From Pseudomonas sp. TCU-HL1 (GTDB lineage: Bacteria; Pseudomonadota; Gammaproteobacteria; Pseudomonadales; Pseudomonadaceae), in assembly GCF_001708505.1 (NCBI RefSeq), contig NZ_CP015992.1:5332001-5396000 (forward strand): a stretch of 64,000 nt of DNA, read 5' to 3'. Numbering within the stretch: the stretch's first letter is position 1; each line of letters starts with the position of its first letter. The position numbers and the translations under genes were made by a program. This document shows, piece by piece, positions 1 through 11,492 of this stretch. The notes below the pieces were generated by a model that saw only the letters and a program-made list of their open reading frames with translations, did not search any database and was not told the origin of the DNA.

Positions 1-119
1 ATGCTTTCCTCCTCATACAAGACAGCTGCGGGCAATGACCCGCCGATATGTCCGCCTATATGGGGGCCGCAATTTGTCGGTTCAAGGGGTAAAGGCAATT
101 GTCAGCCAGAAAACAAACA

Positions 120-135
120 CTGTATAAATAGCCAG
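120..135 (+). promoter_or_regulatory. LexA (SOS) box upstream of recN
   Basis: The 16-mer CTGTATAAATAGCCAG fits the CTG-N10-CAG LexA consensus exactly and lies 24 bp before the recN start codon. RecN is a classical SOS gene, so LexA repression relieved by RecA after DNA damage is the expected control. The site also argues for the start at 160, because an upstream in-frame start would place the operator inside the coding region. Confidence 0.85.
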
Positions 136-159
136 CCATCTCAGCGCGGGAGTCGCACC

Positions 160-1833
160 ATGCTGGTACACCTGTCGATCCACAACTACGCCATCGTCGA
201 ACACCTGGACCTGGAGCTCGAAGGCGGCATGTCCGTGATCACCGGCGAAACCGGCGCCGGCAAGTCGATCATGCTCGACGCACTCGGCCTGACGCTGGGC
301 GATCGCGCCGACAGCGGCGTGGTGCGCCCCGGCGCCGACAAGGCCGACATCCTCGCCAGCTTTGATGTCAGCAGCATTGCCGAGGCCCGCGACTGGCTTG
401 CCGAACGCGATCTCGAACAGGATGGCCCGTGCATCTTGCGTCGCGTAATCACCGCCGAAGGCCGCTCCCGCGCCTACATCAATGGCACCCCTTGCCCGCT
501 CGGCGACCTGAAGAGCCTCGGCGAACTGCTGATTGATATCCATGGCCAGCACGAACACCAGTCCCTGCTCAAAGCCGACACCCATCGCCGCCTGCTGGAC
601 GAATTCGCCGGTTCCAGCGACCTCGCCCGCCAGGTGCAGTTGGCCGCCCAGCGCTGGCGGCAAACCCGCCAGGAGCTGGAACGCCTTTCCCGCGCCGGCG
701 ATGAACAGCGCGCCCGCCACCAACTGCTGAGCTACCAGCTGGACGAACTGGAGAACCTCGCCCTGGGCGAGAACGAGCTGGAACAGTTGGAGCAAGAGCA
801 CAAGAACCTAACCAACGCGGAGAGCCTGCTGGCCGCTTGCCGGCAGGTCACCGACATGTGCAGCGAGAGCGATGCCGGCAACGTGCTCAGCGCCCTGACC
901 GCCAGCCTCAATCGCCTCACCGCCTTCCACGCCCAGCCCGGCGCACTGGCAGAGGCGGTCAATTTGCTCTCCAGCGCACAGATCCAGGTCGAGGAAGCCA
1001 TGGGCGAGCTCAATCGCTTCCTCGATCATTTCGACGCCGATCCGGAACGCCAGCAGACACTGGAAGAACGCCTCGACAGCATCTACACCCTGGCGCGCAA
1101 ACACCGGGTCCAGCCGGGCGAGCTGGCAGAGCTTCAACAGAAACTGCTGGATGAACTGGAAGCCCTCAACGCCGACGATGAGGCCGCCGAGCGTCTGGCC
1201 GAGGAATTGGCCGCCTATGAGCGTCACTACCGGGAGAAGGCCGGCGAATTGAGTCAGCTGCGCGCAAATGCAGCCGGACGACTGGCCGGAGCAGTGGAGG
1301 CGGAAATGCAGCGCCTGGGCATGCCCGGCGGGCGCTTCAGCATCCAGCTGCACGCCGGCCAATCGGAAGAGCCCCAGCAACACGGCCTGGAACAACTGGA
1401 ATTCCTGGTCAGCGCCAACCCCGGCCAGCCGCTCAAGGCCCTGGCCAAAGTGGCTTCCGGTGGCGAGCTGTCGCGTATCAGCCTCGCCATTCAGGTCATC
1501 ACTGCACAGACCTCCCGCGTGCCTACCCTGGTCTTCGACGAAGTGGACGTAGGCATCGGCGGCCCCACCGCCGAGGTAGTGGGCCAGCTGCTTCGCCGCC
1601 TTGGCGAGCGAGGCCAGGTGCTCACCGTCACCCACCTGCCACAAGTGGCCGCCCAAGGCCACCACCACCTTTTCGTGCACAAGGAGCGCGGCACCGAAGA
1701 AACTCGCACCGCAGTGGCCAAGCTTCAGGAGGCTCTCCGCATCGAAGAGATCGCCCGGATGCTGGGTGGCGTCGACCTTACCGAGGAGTCCCTGGCCCAC
1801 GCCAGAAAGATGGTGACCAGCGCCCAGCACTGA
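160..1833 (+). CDS. recN: DNA repair protein RecN
   Basis: SMC-like ATPase that acts early in recombinational repair of double-strand breaks and holds DNA ends or sister chromatids together. The 557-residue product matches the usual size of about 550. Walker A (GETGAGKS) is at residues 29-36, a long coiled-coil region fills the middle, and the C-terminal half carries the ABC signature (VASGGELSRISLA) followed by Walker B (LVFDEVDVGIGG). The frame is open to the window edge, but the start at 160 is preceded by GGGAG at a 7-nt spacing and by the LexA box, and the family begins with this MLVHLSI-type sequence. A shared terminator separates it from convergent fur. Confidence 0.96.
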   Translation: MLVHLSIHNYAIVEHLDLELEGGMSVITGETGAGKSIMLDALGLTLGDRADSGVVRPGADKADILASFDVSSIAEARDWLAERDLEQDGPCILRRVITAEGRSRAYINGTPCPLGDLKSLGELLIDIHGQHEHQSLLKADTHRRLLDEFAGSSDLARQVQLAAQRWRQTRQELERLSRAGDEQRARHQLLSYQLDELENLALGENELEQLEQEHKNLTNAESLLAACRQVTDMCSESDAGNVLSALTASLNRLTAFHAQPGALAEAVNLLSSAQIQVEEAMGELNRFLDHFDADPERQQTLEERLDSIYTLARKHRVQPGELAELQQKLLDELEALNADDEAAERLAEELAAYERHYREKAGELSQLRANAAGRLAGAVEAEMQRLGMPGGRFSIQLHAGQSEEPQQHGLEQLEFLVSANPGQPLKALAKVASGGELSRISLAIQVITAQTSRVPTLVFDEVDVGIGGPTAEVVGQLLRRLGERGQVLTVTHLPQVAAQGHHHLFVHKERGTEETRTAVAKLQEALRIEEIARMLGGVDLTEESLAHARKMVTSAQH

Positions 1834-1848
1834 TCACCCGTAAAGAAA

Positions 1849-1874
1849 AAGGCGACCTGAAGGTCGCCTTTTTT
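1849..1874. terminator. Bidirectional terminator between recN and fur
   Basis: A ten-base stem (AAGGCGACCT paired with AGGTCGCCTT) has a two-base loop, a T run on the plus side and an A run before the stem on the other side. It can therefore end transcripts of both convergent genes. Confidence 0.85.
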
Positions 1875-1887
1875 GTACGCAATGCGC

Positions 1888-2292
1888 TTACTTCTTCTTG
1901 CGCACGTAAAGCACCAGGTTGTGGTCGACCAACTCGAAGCCACGCTCCTTGACGATCTCCTTCTGGCGCTTCTCGATTTCCGGATCGAAAAACTCGATCA
2001 CTTCACCACTGTCCACGCACACCATATGGTCGTGGTGACCGCTGTCGGCCAGCTCAAATACAGCATGGCCGCCGTCGAAGTTGTGGCGCACCACCAGGCC
2101 CGCCGCTTCGAACTGGGTCAGAACCCGGTAGACAGTGGCCAGGCCGACATCTTCACCGGCTTCCATCAGGGCCTTGTAAACGTCCTCCGCGCTCATGTGG
2201 CGTTGCTCGGTGGAATCGAGCATCTGGAGGATCTTGACCCGAGGCAAGGTCACCTTCAGGCCGGCTTTACGCAGTTCGTTGTTTTCAACCAT
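1888..2292 (-). CDS. fur: Ferric uptake regulator Fur
   Basis: Iron-responsive transcriptional repressor of siderophore and iron-uptake genes. The 134-residue protein has the N-terminal winged helix (YRVLTQFEAAGLVVRH), the metal-site segment HHDHMVC and the C-terminal dimerisation part with HNL. Like other pseudomonad Fur proteins it lacks the C-terminal CxxC zinc pair of the enterobacterial protein. It is divergent from bamE with about 100 bp between the starts, an arrangement conserved in Pseudomonas. Confidence 0.97.
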   Translation of the reverse strand: MVENNELRKAGLKVTLPRVKILQMLDSTEQRHMSAEDVYKALMEAGEDVGLATVYRVLTQFEAAGLVVRHNFDGGHAVFELADSGHHDHMVCVDSGEVIEFFDPEIEKRQKEIVKERGFELVDHNLVLYVRKKK

Positions 2293-2391
2293 GGTCGGCT
2301 TTCTCGAGGAATGCGGCTTTCGCAGCTTCCCTTAATGCAGGTATGATCGGGACTTTTGATGCCCAGCCAAGATAGTGGAAGTCTCCCCTTG

Positions 2392-2919
2392 ATGCAAAAC
2401 ACCAAGCTCCTGCTGACCAGCCTCTCATTCGCAGGCTTGCTCGCACTCGCCGGTTGCTCGTTTCCCGGGGTCTACAAAATCGACATCCAGCAGGGCAACG
2501 TCGTTACGCAGGACATGATAGACCAGTTGAAGCCCGGAATGACCCGGCGTCAAGTGCGGTTTATCATGGGCAATCCCCTGATCACCGACACCTTCCACGC
2601 CAATCGCTGGGATTATCTCTACAGCATCCAGCCGGGCGGCGGTCAGCGCCTGCAGGAACGCGTCAGCCTGATGTTCGACGGCAACGACCAACTCATCGGC
2701 CTGGCCGGCGACTTCATGCCCGGCGTGAGCCGTGACGAAGCGATCCTCGGCAGCGAAAGCACCACCACCCAGGCCAAGCCGGAACAACCGGCCGAGCAGC
2801 CCAAGGCCGAAGAGCCGGCCGCACCGGGCTCGCTGCTGGAGAAGATCCAGAAGGAAGTGGACAGCGCAGAACCTGTACCCGTCCCGATTCCGGAACCGCT
2901 GGAAACTTCGCCGCAATAA
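2392..2919 (+). CDS. bamE: Outer membrane assembly lipoprotein BamE (OmlA)
   Basis: Small lipoprotein of the BAM complex that folds beta-barrel proteins into the outer membrane. The start at 2392 gives MQNTKLLL, a signal peptide and the lipobox LALAGC; an in-frame start 36 bp upstream would put a polar stretch before the signal peptide. The SmpA/OmlA fold follows (MTRRQVRFIMGNPLITD, then a WDYLYS motif). The last 55 or so residues are a low-complexity Pro/Glu/Ala tail longer than in the enterobacterial protein. GGAAG precedes the start by 10 nt. A strong terminator follows. Confidence 0.93.
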   Translation: MQNTKLLLTSLSFAGLLALAGCSFPGVYKIDIQQGNVVTQDMIDQLKPGMTRRQVRFIMGNPLITDTFHANRWDYLYSIQPGGGQRLQERVSLMFDGNDQLIGLAGDFMPGVSRDEAILGSESTTTQAKPEQPAEQPKAEEPAAPGSLLEKIQKEVDSAEPVPVPIPEPLETSPQ

Positions 2920-2931
2920 CACGCGGCAACA

Positions 2932-2962
2932 AAAAAGCCCGGGCCTTGGTCCCGGGCTTTTT
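2932..2962. terminator. Terminator after bamE, shared with rnfH
   Basis: The stem AGCCCGGG/CCCGGGCT has A-rich and T-rich flanks and lies between convergent bamE and rnfH, so it can act on both strands. Confidence 0.85.
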
Positions 2963-2974
2963 CATGGGCGGGAA

Positions 2975-3295
2975 TCAGGCGTCCCGCTCGCCAGCACGAA
3001 CCTGGGCCGCCTTGGCCGCGCGCTGCTTGCGCACTTCCTTGGGATCGGCAATCAGCGGCCGGTAGATTTCGAGCCGATCCCCCTCCTCCAACAACCGCTC
3101 TTCCGGCCTGGGCAGCGCCTTGCCGAAAATCCCGAGCGGGCAGCCGGCCAGATCCACATCCGGAAACTTCGCATCCAGACCCGAGCGCAGGACCGCTTCG
3201 CGAGCATTGATCCCCCTGGGCAACGCCAGGCGCATCAACTCCTGACGTCCGGCCAGCGCGTAGACCACCTCGACCCAGATCACGCCCTCAACCAT
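2975..3295 (-). CDS. RnfH-family ubiquitin-like protein
   Basis: A 106-residue beta-grasp (RnfH/UPF0125) protein of unclear biochemical role. In some bacteria this gene pair is described as a toxin-antitoxin-like module (pasTI/ratAB). The family start VEVVYAL follows MVEGVIW, which fixes the start at 3295; the longer open frame upstream reads out of frame through ratA. The body carries LPRGINAREAVLRSG and GDRLEIYRPL, typical of the family. It overlaps the 3' end of ratA by 8 nt, so the two are probably translationally coupled. Confidence 0.88.
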   Translation of the reverse strand: MVEGVIWVEVVYALAGRQELMRLALPRGINAREAVLRSGLDAKFPDVDLAGCPLGIFGKALPRPEERLLEEGDRLEIYRPLIADPKEVRKQRAAKAAQVRAGERDA

Positions 3296-3722
3296 AAAGC
3301 TGCTTCGCCCGCTGACAGAAGGCATCCACCATGGTGTTGGCAGCTTGAGTGAACAACGGCCCCAGGGTGGCCTTAATGATCGGGCCGGCGTAGTCGAACC
3401 GCAGGTCCAGGCTGATCTTGCAGGCCGTGTCGCCCAGAGCCTTGAAATGCCAGACACCGTGCAACTGGCTGAAAGGGCCCTCCTCCAGGTTCATCTCGAT
3501 GGTCTTGCCATTGTGCAGCTTGTTACGCGTCACGAAGCGCTGGCTGAGACTGCCCTTGGAGACTTCGAGGCGGGCGAGCATATGGCTCTCGCTCTCCTCC
3601 ATCACGCTGGCGGCGGAACACCAGGGCAGGAATTCCGGGTAGCGCACCACATCGTTGACCAGGTTGTAGAGCGCCTGTGCGGGGTATGGCAGCAGGGCGG
3701 AGCGCTGGATATGGGTGGTCAT
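3288..3722 (-). CDS. ratA: RatA/PasT START-domain protein (ubiquinone-binding Coq10-like)
   Basis: A 144-residue polyketide cyclase/START-fold protein. Homologues are described as a ribosome association toxin (RatA, PasT) and as Coq10-like quinone chaperones. The start at 3722 gives MTTHIQRSALLPYPAQALYN, and the conserved YPEFLPWC segment follows at about residues 28-35. It is divergent from smpB, as in other gammaproteobacteria, and is co-transcribed with the overlapping rnfH-like gene. Family is firm; which of the proposed roles applies cannot be told from sequence. Confidence 0.9.
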   Translation of the reverse strand: MTTHIQRSALLPYPAQALYNLVNDVVRYPEFLPWCSAASVMEESESHMLARLEVSKGSLSQRFVTRNKLHNGKTIEMNLEEGPFSQLHGVWHFKALGDTACKISLDLRFDYAGPIIKATLGPLFTQAANTMVDAFCQRAKQLYG

Positions 3723-3860
3723 CTTGGCCTCGAACGGGGTTCCGGGCCACGTCGCGCGGGCAGGCGCAGGGCCGGGCTGATCAAAAAAGTGCCGCATTGT
3801 CGGGGATTCAACGACATCGCTCAAGCCTACGCCGCCGTAGCCGCGCCGTCTGCGACTCCC

Positions 3861-3866
3861 TATAAT
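3861..3866 (+). promoter_or_regulatory. Perfect -10 box just upstream of smpB
   Basis: TATAAT ends 9 nt before the smpB ATG. If used, transcription would begin within a few bases of the start codon and give a leaderless or nearly leaderless mRNA. No Shine-Dalgarno is visible in between, and I see no good -35 at the expected distance. Confidence 0.5.
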
Positions 3867-3875
3867 GCGCCGCCT

Positions 3876-4355
3876 ATGGCTAAGCAAAAGAAACATCCGG
3901 AAGGCACCATCGCCCTCAACAAGAAGGCGCTGCACGACTATTCCATCGAACAGAAATTCGAAGCCGGGCTGGCACTCGCCGGCTGGGAAGTGAAGAGTCT
4001 GCGCGCCGGAAAGGCACAGCTGGTGGACAGTTATGTGCTGCTCAAGGACGGCGAAGCCTGGCTGCTCGGCAGCCACATCACCCCACTGAAGACGGCCAGC
4101 ACTCACGTGATTGCCGACCCGGTGCGCACCCGCAAGCTGCTGTTGCACAAGCGCGAGCTGGGCAAACTGTTCGGCGCGGTGCAGCAGAAGGGCTACGCCT
4201 GCGTGGCGCTGTCGATCTACTGGAAGAAGCACCTGATCAAGTGCGAGATCGCCCTGGCCAAGGGCAAGAAGGAATTCGACAAGCGCGCCACGGAGAAGGA
4301 GCGCGATTCCGACCGCGAAATTGCGCGGGCCATGCGCACCAAGGGCAAGGAATAA
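3876..4355 (+). CDS. smpB: SsrA-binding protein SmpB
   Basis: Binds tmRNA and brings it to stalled ribosomes for trans-translation. The 159-residue protein begins MAKQKKHPEGTIALNKKA, carries the conserved GWEVKSLRAGKAQLVDSYV strand region and ends with a basic C-terminal tail (KEFDKRATEKERDSD) that probes the mRNA channel. Length matches the family. Its RNA partner ssrA lies 10.6 kb downstream. The frame is open further upstream, but the sequence before residue 1 is not conserved protein and overlaps the divergent ratA gene. Confidence 0.96.
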   Translation: MAKQKKHPEGTIALNKKALHDYSIEQKFEAGLALAGWEVKSLRAGKAQLVDSYVLLKDGEAWLLGSHITPLKTASTHVIADPVRTRKLLLHKRELGKLFGAVQQKGYACVALSIYWKKHLIKCEIALAKGKKEFDKRATEKERDSDREIARAMRTKGKE

Positions 4356-4370
4356 GCCCTACCCAGAAGA

Positions 4371-4398
4371 ACGCCGGGCACTGCCCGGCGTTTTTGTT
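4371..4398. terminator. Terminator between smpB and lldR
   Basis: The stem ACGCCGGGC/GCCCGGCGT is followed by TTTTTGTTT on the plus strand and lies between the convergent ends of smpB and lldR. Confidence 0.85.
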
Positions 4399-4402
4399 TG
4401 CC

Positions 4403-5170
4403 TCAGATACCCTGCCGCCGCTGCGCGCGAGCCAGCCGCTGGGCTTCCAGCTGCGACTCTTCCAGCACTTCCTGCACGTACTGGATGTGCTGATGGGATA
4501 TCTCCCGCGCCTCCTCGGCACGCCCCGTTATGATCGCCTCGTAAAGCGCACGGTGCTGCGCGGTCAACATTCCGCGAGTCTCGCCTCGCTGCAGGTACAT
4601 CCCGCCGATGTTGGTCACCACATTGTGCTTTAGCAGGTCGAACAGCCCGCGAATGGTGTGCAGCAGCACAGCGTTGTGGCTGGCCTCGGCAATCGCCAGG
4701 TGGAAGCGCGCATCCGCCGCCCCCTCATCCGCCCGGGTCGCCTTGCTGCCCGGCGCATAACAGGCCTGCAGCGTCTCAAAGGCCTCGGTCAGCCGCTCGT
4801 GGTCCACCGGCGTCGCCCGTTGAGCCGCGTAGTAGGCACAGGAACCCTCCAGCGTATGACGAAACTCCAGCAGGTCGCGCTGGGCTTCCGGGTTGCTTTC
4901 CAGTAGCTGCAGCAACGGATCGCTGAAGGTCGCTCCCAGCTCGGCCGTCACATAGTTGCCACCACCCTGACGACTGACCAGCAACCCCCTGGCCACCAGT
5001 TTCTGGATCGCTTCACGCAGCGAAGGACGCGACACGCCGAACTGCTCGGCCAATGCGCGCTCAGCCGGCAGGCGCTCACCCGCCTTCAAGGTGCCTTCGA
5101 GGATCATCGCCTCGAGCTGGCTGACGATATCGTCCGACAAACGGCGCTGACGTACCTGACCGAATCCCAT
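4403..5170 (-). CDS. lldR: Lactate-responsive GntR/FadR-family regulator LldR
   Basis: Repressor of the lactate utilisation operon. The start at 5170 gives MGFGQVRQRRLSDDIVSQLE and a 255-residue protein; the frame is open 15 codons further but that extension is Arg/Gly-rich and atypical. The N-terminal winged helix contains LPAERALAEQFGVSRPSLREAI, and the C-terminal FCD domain supplies the ligand pocket. It is divergent from lldP, and a perfect FadR-type operator lies between the two. Confidence 0.92.
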   Translation of the reverse strand: MGFGQVRQRRLSDDIVSQLEAMILEGTLKAGERLPAERALAEQFGVSRPSLREAIQKLVARGLLVSRQGGGNYVTAELGATFSDPLLQLLESNPEAQRDLLEFRHTLEGSCAYYAAQRATPVDHERLTEAFETLQACYAPGSKATRADEGAADARFHLAIAEASHNAVLLHTIRGLFDLLKHNVVTNIGGMYLQRGETRGMLTAQHRALYEAIITGRAEEAREISHQHIQYVQEVLEESQLEAQRLARAQRRQGI

Positions 5171-5361
5171 TGCTCTACCCACCCTTCCACGCCACCACGG
5201 GCGGCCTTCTGACACGGCGCCTGCGGCGCGCGACGCGGCAGCCTAACCAGCCCGCCTGCCCCGCACAAGAAGCGCACATTCCAGCCGCCGCTCGACCAAA
5301 GTCGCAACGCGGCAAATTGACACAAGGATAGCTCGGCTTTTACTCTGAGCCGTCGATTTTG

Positions 5362-5382
5362 TAAATTGGTCTTACCAATTTA
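5362..5382. promoter_or_regulatory. LldR operator
   Basis: A 21-bp inverted repeat, perfect except for the three central bases, with core AATTGGTCTTACCAATT. It contains the GntR/FadR half-site pattern TNGT-N3-ACNA. It lies 114 bp before lldP and 192 bp from the lldR start, so it can control both directions. Confidence 0.85.
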
Positions 5383-5495
5383 ACCGACATACAGCGCCGA
5401 CTCGGTCTTCGCCTGCCGCAGCGCCACAAGCGCAACGGTCTCCGCCCGATCCGGCTAACAGGCACTCCAAAAAATAATTAGGGAGCCACCCCACG

Positions 5496-7181
5496 ATGCA
5501 AACCTGGCAGCAGATCTATACCCCCCTCGGCAGCCTCGGGCTGTCGGCGCTCGTTGCACTGATTCCGATCATCTTCTTCTTCCTGGCCCTGGCGGTGTTC
5601 CGCATGAAGGGCTACATCGCCGGCACCATCACCCTGGCGCTGTCCCTGGCAGTGGCCATCTTCGCCTTCCAGATGCCGGTGGACATGGCCTTCGCCGCCG
5701 CAGGCTACGGCTTCGCCTACGGCCTCTGGCCGATTGCCTGGATCATCGTCGCGGCGGTGTTCCTCTACAAACTCACGGTCAAGAGCGGCCAGTTCGAGGT
5801 GATCCGCAGCTCGGTGCTGTCCATCACCGATGACCAGCGTCTGCAGGTTCTGCTGATCGGCTTCTCCTTCGGCGCCTTCCTCGAAGGCGCGGCCGGCTTC
5901 GGCGCCCCGGTGGCCATCACCGCCGCACTGCTCGTGGGCCTCGGCTTCAACCCGCTCTATGCGGCCGGGCTTTGCCTGATCGCCAACACCGCGCCGGTGG
6001 CCTTCGGCGCCCTGGGCATCCCGATCATCGTCGCGGGCCAGGTCACCGGCATCGACGCCTTCAAGATCGGCGCCATGACGGGTCGCCAGCTGCCGCTACT
6101 GTCGATCATCGTGCCCTTCTGGCTGGTCGCCATGATGGACGGCTGGCGCGGCATCAAGGAAACCTGGCCAGCAGCCCTGGTGGCCGGCGCCAGCTTCGCC
6201 ATCACCCAGTACTTCACCTCCAACTTCATCGGCCCGGAGCTTCCCGACATCACCTCCGCCCTGGTGAGCCTGGTGTCCCTGACCCTGTTCCTCAAGGTGT
6301 GGCAGCCCACGCGCGCCGAAGACCGCGAGGTGGTTGGCGTGTCCGGCGGCGCAGCCGTAATGGGCGGCTTCGGCGGCCCGCGCAGCACCACCCCGTCGCC
6401 CTACAGCTTCGGCGAGATCCTCAAGGCCTGGTCGCCCTTCCTGGTACTGACCGTGCTGGTGACCATCTGGACCCTGAAACCCTTCAAGGCCATGTTCGCC
6501 CCGGGCGGCGCACTAGAGCAGTTCGTCTTCCTGATCGCCATTCCGCACCTGGACCAACTGGTGATGAAAGGCGCACCAATCGTGGCCGCCGCCACCGCCA
6601 TTCCGGCCGTATACAAGTTCGACCCGGTATCCGCCACCGGCACCGCGATCTTCTTCTCGGCCCTGATCTCCATGGGCATCCTCGGGATCCACATCAAAAA
6701 TGGTCTGACCACTCTCAAGGAAACCTTCGTCGAGCTGAAATGGCCGATCCTGTCCATCGGCATGGTGCTGGCCTTCGCCTTCGTCACCAACTTCTCCGGC
6801 ATGTCCACCACCCTGGCGCTGGTACTGGCCGGCACCGGCGCGGCCTTCCCATTCTTCTCGCCGTTCCTCGGCTGGCTGGGCGTGTTCCTGACCGGCTCGG
6901 ACACCTCGTCCAACGCGCTGTTCGGCTCCCTGCAGGCCACCACCGCGCACCAGATCGGCGTCAACGACACCCTGCTGGTAGCCGCCAACACCAGTGGCGG
7001 CGTGACCGGCAAGATGATCTCGCCGCAATCCATCGCCGTGGCCTGCGCCGCCACCGGCATGGTCGGCAAGGAATCCGACCTGTTCCGCTTCACCCTGAAG
7101 CACAGCCTGATGTTCGCCGCCATGGTCGGCCTGATCACCCTGGCACAGGCGTACGTGTTCACTGGCATGCTCGTTCACTGA
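5496..7181 (+). CDS. lldP: L-lactate permease LldP
   Basis: Proton-coupled lactate (and glycolate) transporter of the inner membrane. The 561-residue protein is hydrophobic throughout with about a dozen membrane segments and has the family signatures GAFLEGAAGFGAPVAIT and TGSDTSSNALFG. The start is preceded by GGGAG at 5481. It is the first gene of the lldP-lldD-dld operon and lies downstream of the LldR operator. Confidence 0.96.
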   Translation: MQTWQQIYTPLGSLGLSALVALIPIIFFFLALAVFRMKGYIAGTITLALSLAVAIFAFQMPVDMAFAAAGYGFAYGLWPIAWIIVAAVFLYKLTVKSGQFEVIRSSVLSITDDQRLQVLLIGFSFGAFLEGAAGFGAPVAITAALLVGLGFNPLYAAGLCLIANTAPVAFGALGIPIIVAGQVTGIDAFKIGAMTGRQLPLLSIIVPFWLVAMMDGWRGIKETWPAALVAGASFAITQYFTSNFIGPELPDITSALVSLVSLTLFLKVWQPTRAEDREVVGVSGGAAVMGGFGGPRSTTPSPYSFGEILKAWSPFLVLTVLVTIWTLKPFKAMFAPGGALEQFVFLIAIPHLDQLVMKGAPIVAAATAIPAVYKFDPVSATGTAIFFSALISMGILGIHIKNGLTTLKETFVELKWPILSIGMVLAFAFVTNFSGMSTTLALVLAGTGAAFPFFSPFLGWLGVFLTGSDTSSNALFGSLQATTAHQIGVNDTLLVAANTSGGVTGKMISPQSIAVACAATGMVGKESDLFRFTLKHSLMFAAMVGLITLAQAYVFTGMLVH

Positions 7182-7256
7182 CGGTGCGTCCGGGCTGCGC
7201 ACCGACGCAGCCCGGTTCCTTTTCACTGCCCTGAAGCCAAGAATCGGATCGAATTC

Positions 7257-8402
7257 ATGATCATTTCCGCCTCCACCGACTACCGCGCCGCCGCCCAGCG
7301 CAGGCTCCCGCCCTTCCTGTTCCACTACATCGACGGCGGCGCCTACGCCGAGTACACCCTGCGCCGCAACGTCGAAGACCTGGCCAGCATCGCCCTGCGC
7401 CAGCGCGTGCTGCGGAACATGTCCGAGCTGAGCCTGCAGACCCAGCTGTTCGACGAAACCCTGTCCATGCCGGTGGCGCTGGCCCCGGTGGGCCTGACCG
7501 GCATGTACGCCCGCCGTGGCGAAGTACAGGCGGCCAAGGCGGCGGCAGCCAAGGGCATCCCCTTCACCCTCTCCACCGTTTCGGTCTGCCCGATTGAGGA
7601 AGTGGCGCCGGCCATCGACCGGCCCATGTGGTTCCAGCTCTACGTGCTGAAAGACCGTGGCTTCATGAAGAACGCCCTGGAGCGCGCCAAGGCAGCCGGC
7701 GTGACCACCCTGGTGTTCACCGTCGACATGCCGGTGCCCGGCGCCCGTTACCGTGACGCCCACTCCGGCATGAGCGGCCCCAACGCGCCGCTGCGCCGCA
7801 TGCTGCAGGCCATGACCCACCCCAACTGGGCCTGGGACGTGGGCCTTTTGGGTAAGCCCCACGACCTGGGCAATATCTCCGCCTACCGTGGCAACCCCAC
7901 GGGCCTGGCCGACTACATCGGCTGGCTGGGTGCCAACTTCGACCCATCGATCTCCTGGAAAGACCTGGAGTGGATTCGCGACTTCTGGCAAGGCCCGATG
8001 GTGATCAAGGGCATCCTCGACCCCGAAGACGCGAAAGACGCGGTGAAGTTCGGCGCCGACGGCATCGTCGTCTCCAACCACGGCGGCCGCCAGCTCGACG
8101 GCGTACTCTCCAGCGCCCGCGCCCTGCCGGCCATCGCTGATGCCGTCAAAGGCGACCTGAAAATCCTCGCCGACTCCGGCATCCGCACCGGCCTGGATGT
8201 AGTGCGCATGCTCGCCCTCGGCGCCGACACCGTGATGCTCGGCCGTGCCTTCGTCTACGCTCTGGCCGCAGCAGGCGGCGCGGGTGTGAGCAACTTGCTG
8301 GACCTGATCGAAAAGGAAATGCGCGTGGCCATGGTGCTCACCGGCGCCAAATCCATCGGCGAGATCAGCGCCGACTCGCTGGTACGCGAACTCGGCCGCT
8401 GA
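7257..8402 (+). CDS. lldD: FMN-dependent L-lactate dehydrogenase (quinone)
   Basis: Oxidises L-lactate to pyruvate at the membrane and passes electrons to the respiratory chain. The 381-residue protein is a full-length FMN-dependent alpha-hydroxy acid dehydrogenase: N-terminal ISASTDYRAAAQRRLPPFLF, the FMN phosphate site, and the catalytic-histidine segment IVVSNHGGRQLDG. It starts 75 bp after lldP and precedes the D-lactate enzyme by 58 bp, so the operon handles both lactate enantiomers. Confidence 0.96.
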   Translation: MIISASTDYRAAAQRRLPPFLFHYIDGGAYAEYTLRRNVEDLASIALRQRVLRNMSELSLQTQLFDETLSMPVALAPVGLTGMYARRGEVQAAKAAAAKGIPFTLSTVSVCPIEEVAPAIDRPMWFQLYVLKDRGFMKNALERAKAAGVTTLVFTVDMPVPGARYRDAHSGMSGPNAPLRRMLQAMTHPNWAWDVGLLGKPHDLGNISAYRGNPTGLADYIGWLGANFDPSISWKDLEWIRDFWQGPMVIKGILDPEDAKDAVKFGADGIVVSNHGGRQLDGVLSSARALPAIADAVKGDLKILADSGIRTGLDVVRMLALGADTVMLGRAFVYALAAAGGAGVSNLLDLIEKEMRVAMVLTGAKSIGEISADSLVRELGR

Positions 8403-8460
8403 CCGGCCACCCAACTCCGGCGGGCCGCCCGCGGCCCGCGACAAATAGACGGGACACCGC

Positions 8461-11274
<2,814 letters not shown>

Positions 11275-11376
11275 TCGCACACTCTCGTAGCTCTGCGGTG
11301 GCCGCCCGGCCCAACCTAGGAAAGCCGGTAGACACTTCCCTAATCCGAACGCTGCCCGCCCCGGCGGGCAATAAAC

Positions 11377-11400
11377 CTGTAGGAGCGAATTCATTCGCGA
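11377..11400 (+). repeat. REP-type dispersed repeat
   Basis: CTGTAGGAGCGAATTCATTCGCGA is a truncated copy of the repeat seen at 41857, 54043, 54260, 63412 and 63525. It contains the palindrome CGAATTCATTCG. The rest of 11275-11490 shows no gene. Confidence 0.75.
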
Positions 11401-11492
11401 ATTACCGCTCCGCTACCCCAGCCCCAGCAGCCCGGCACAACCCCGGGGCTTACCTATACTGCTTAGCGGTCAAACCGAAAAGGAGGTCCGAC

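Noticed and set aside
1..159. In-frame extension of recN to the window edge
   Set aside because: The extra 53 codons hold the LexA box, lack homology-type sequence, and the start at 160 has a good Shine-Dalgarno and the family N-terminus.
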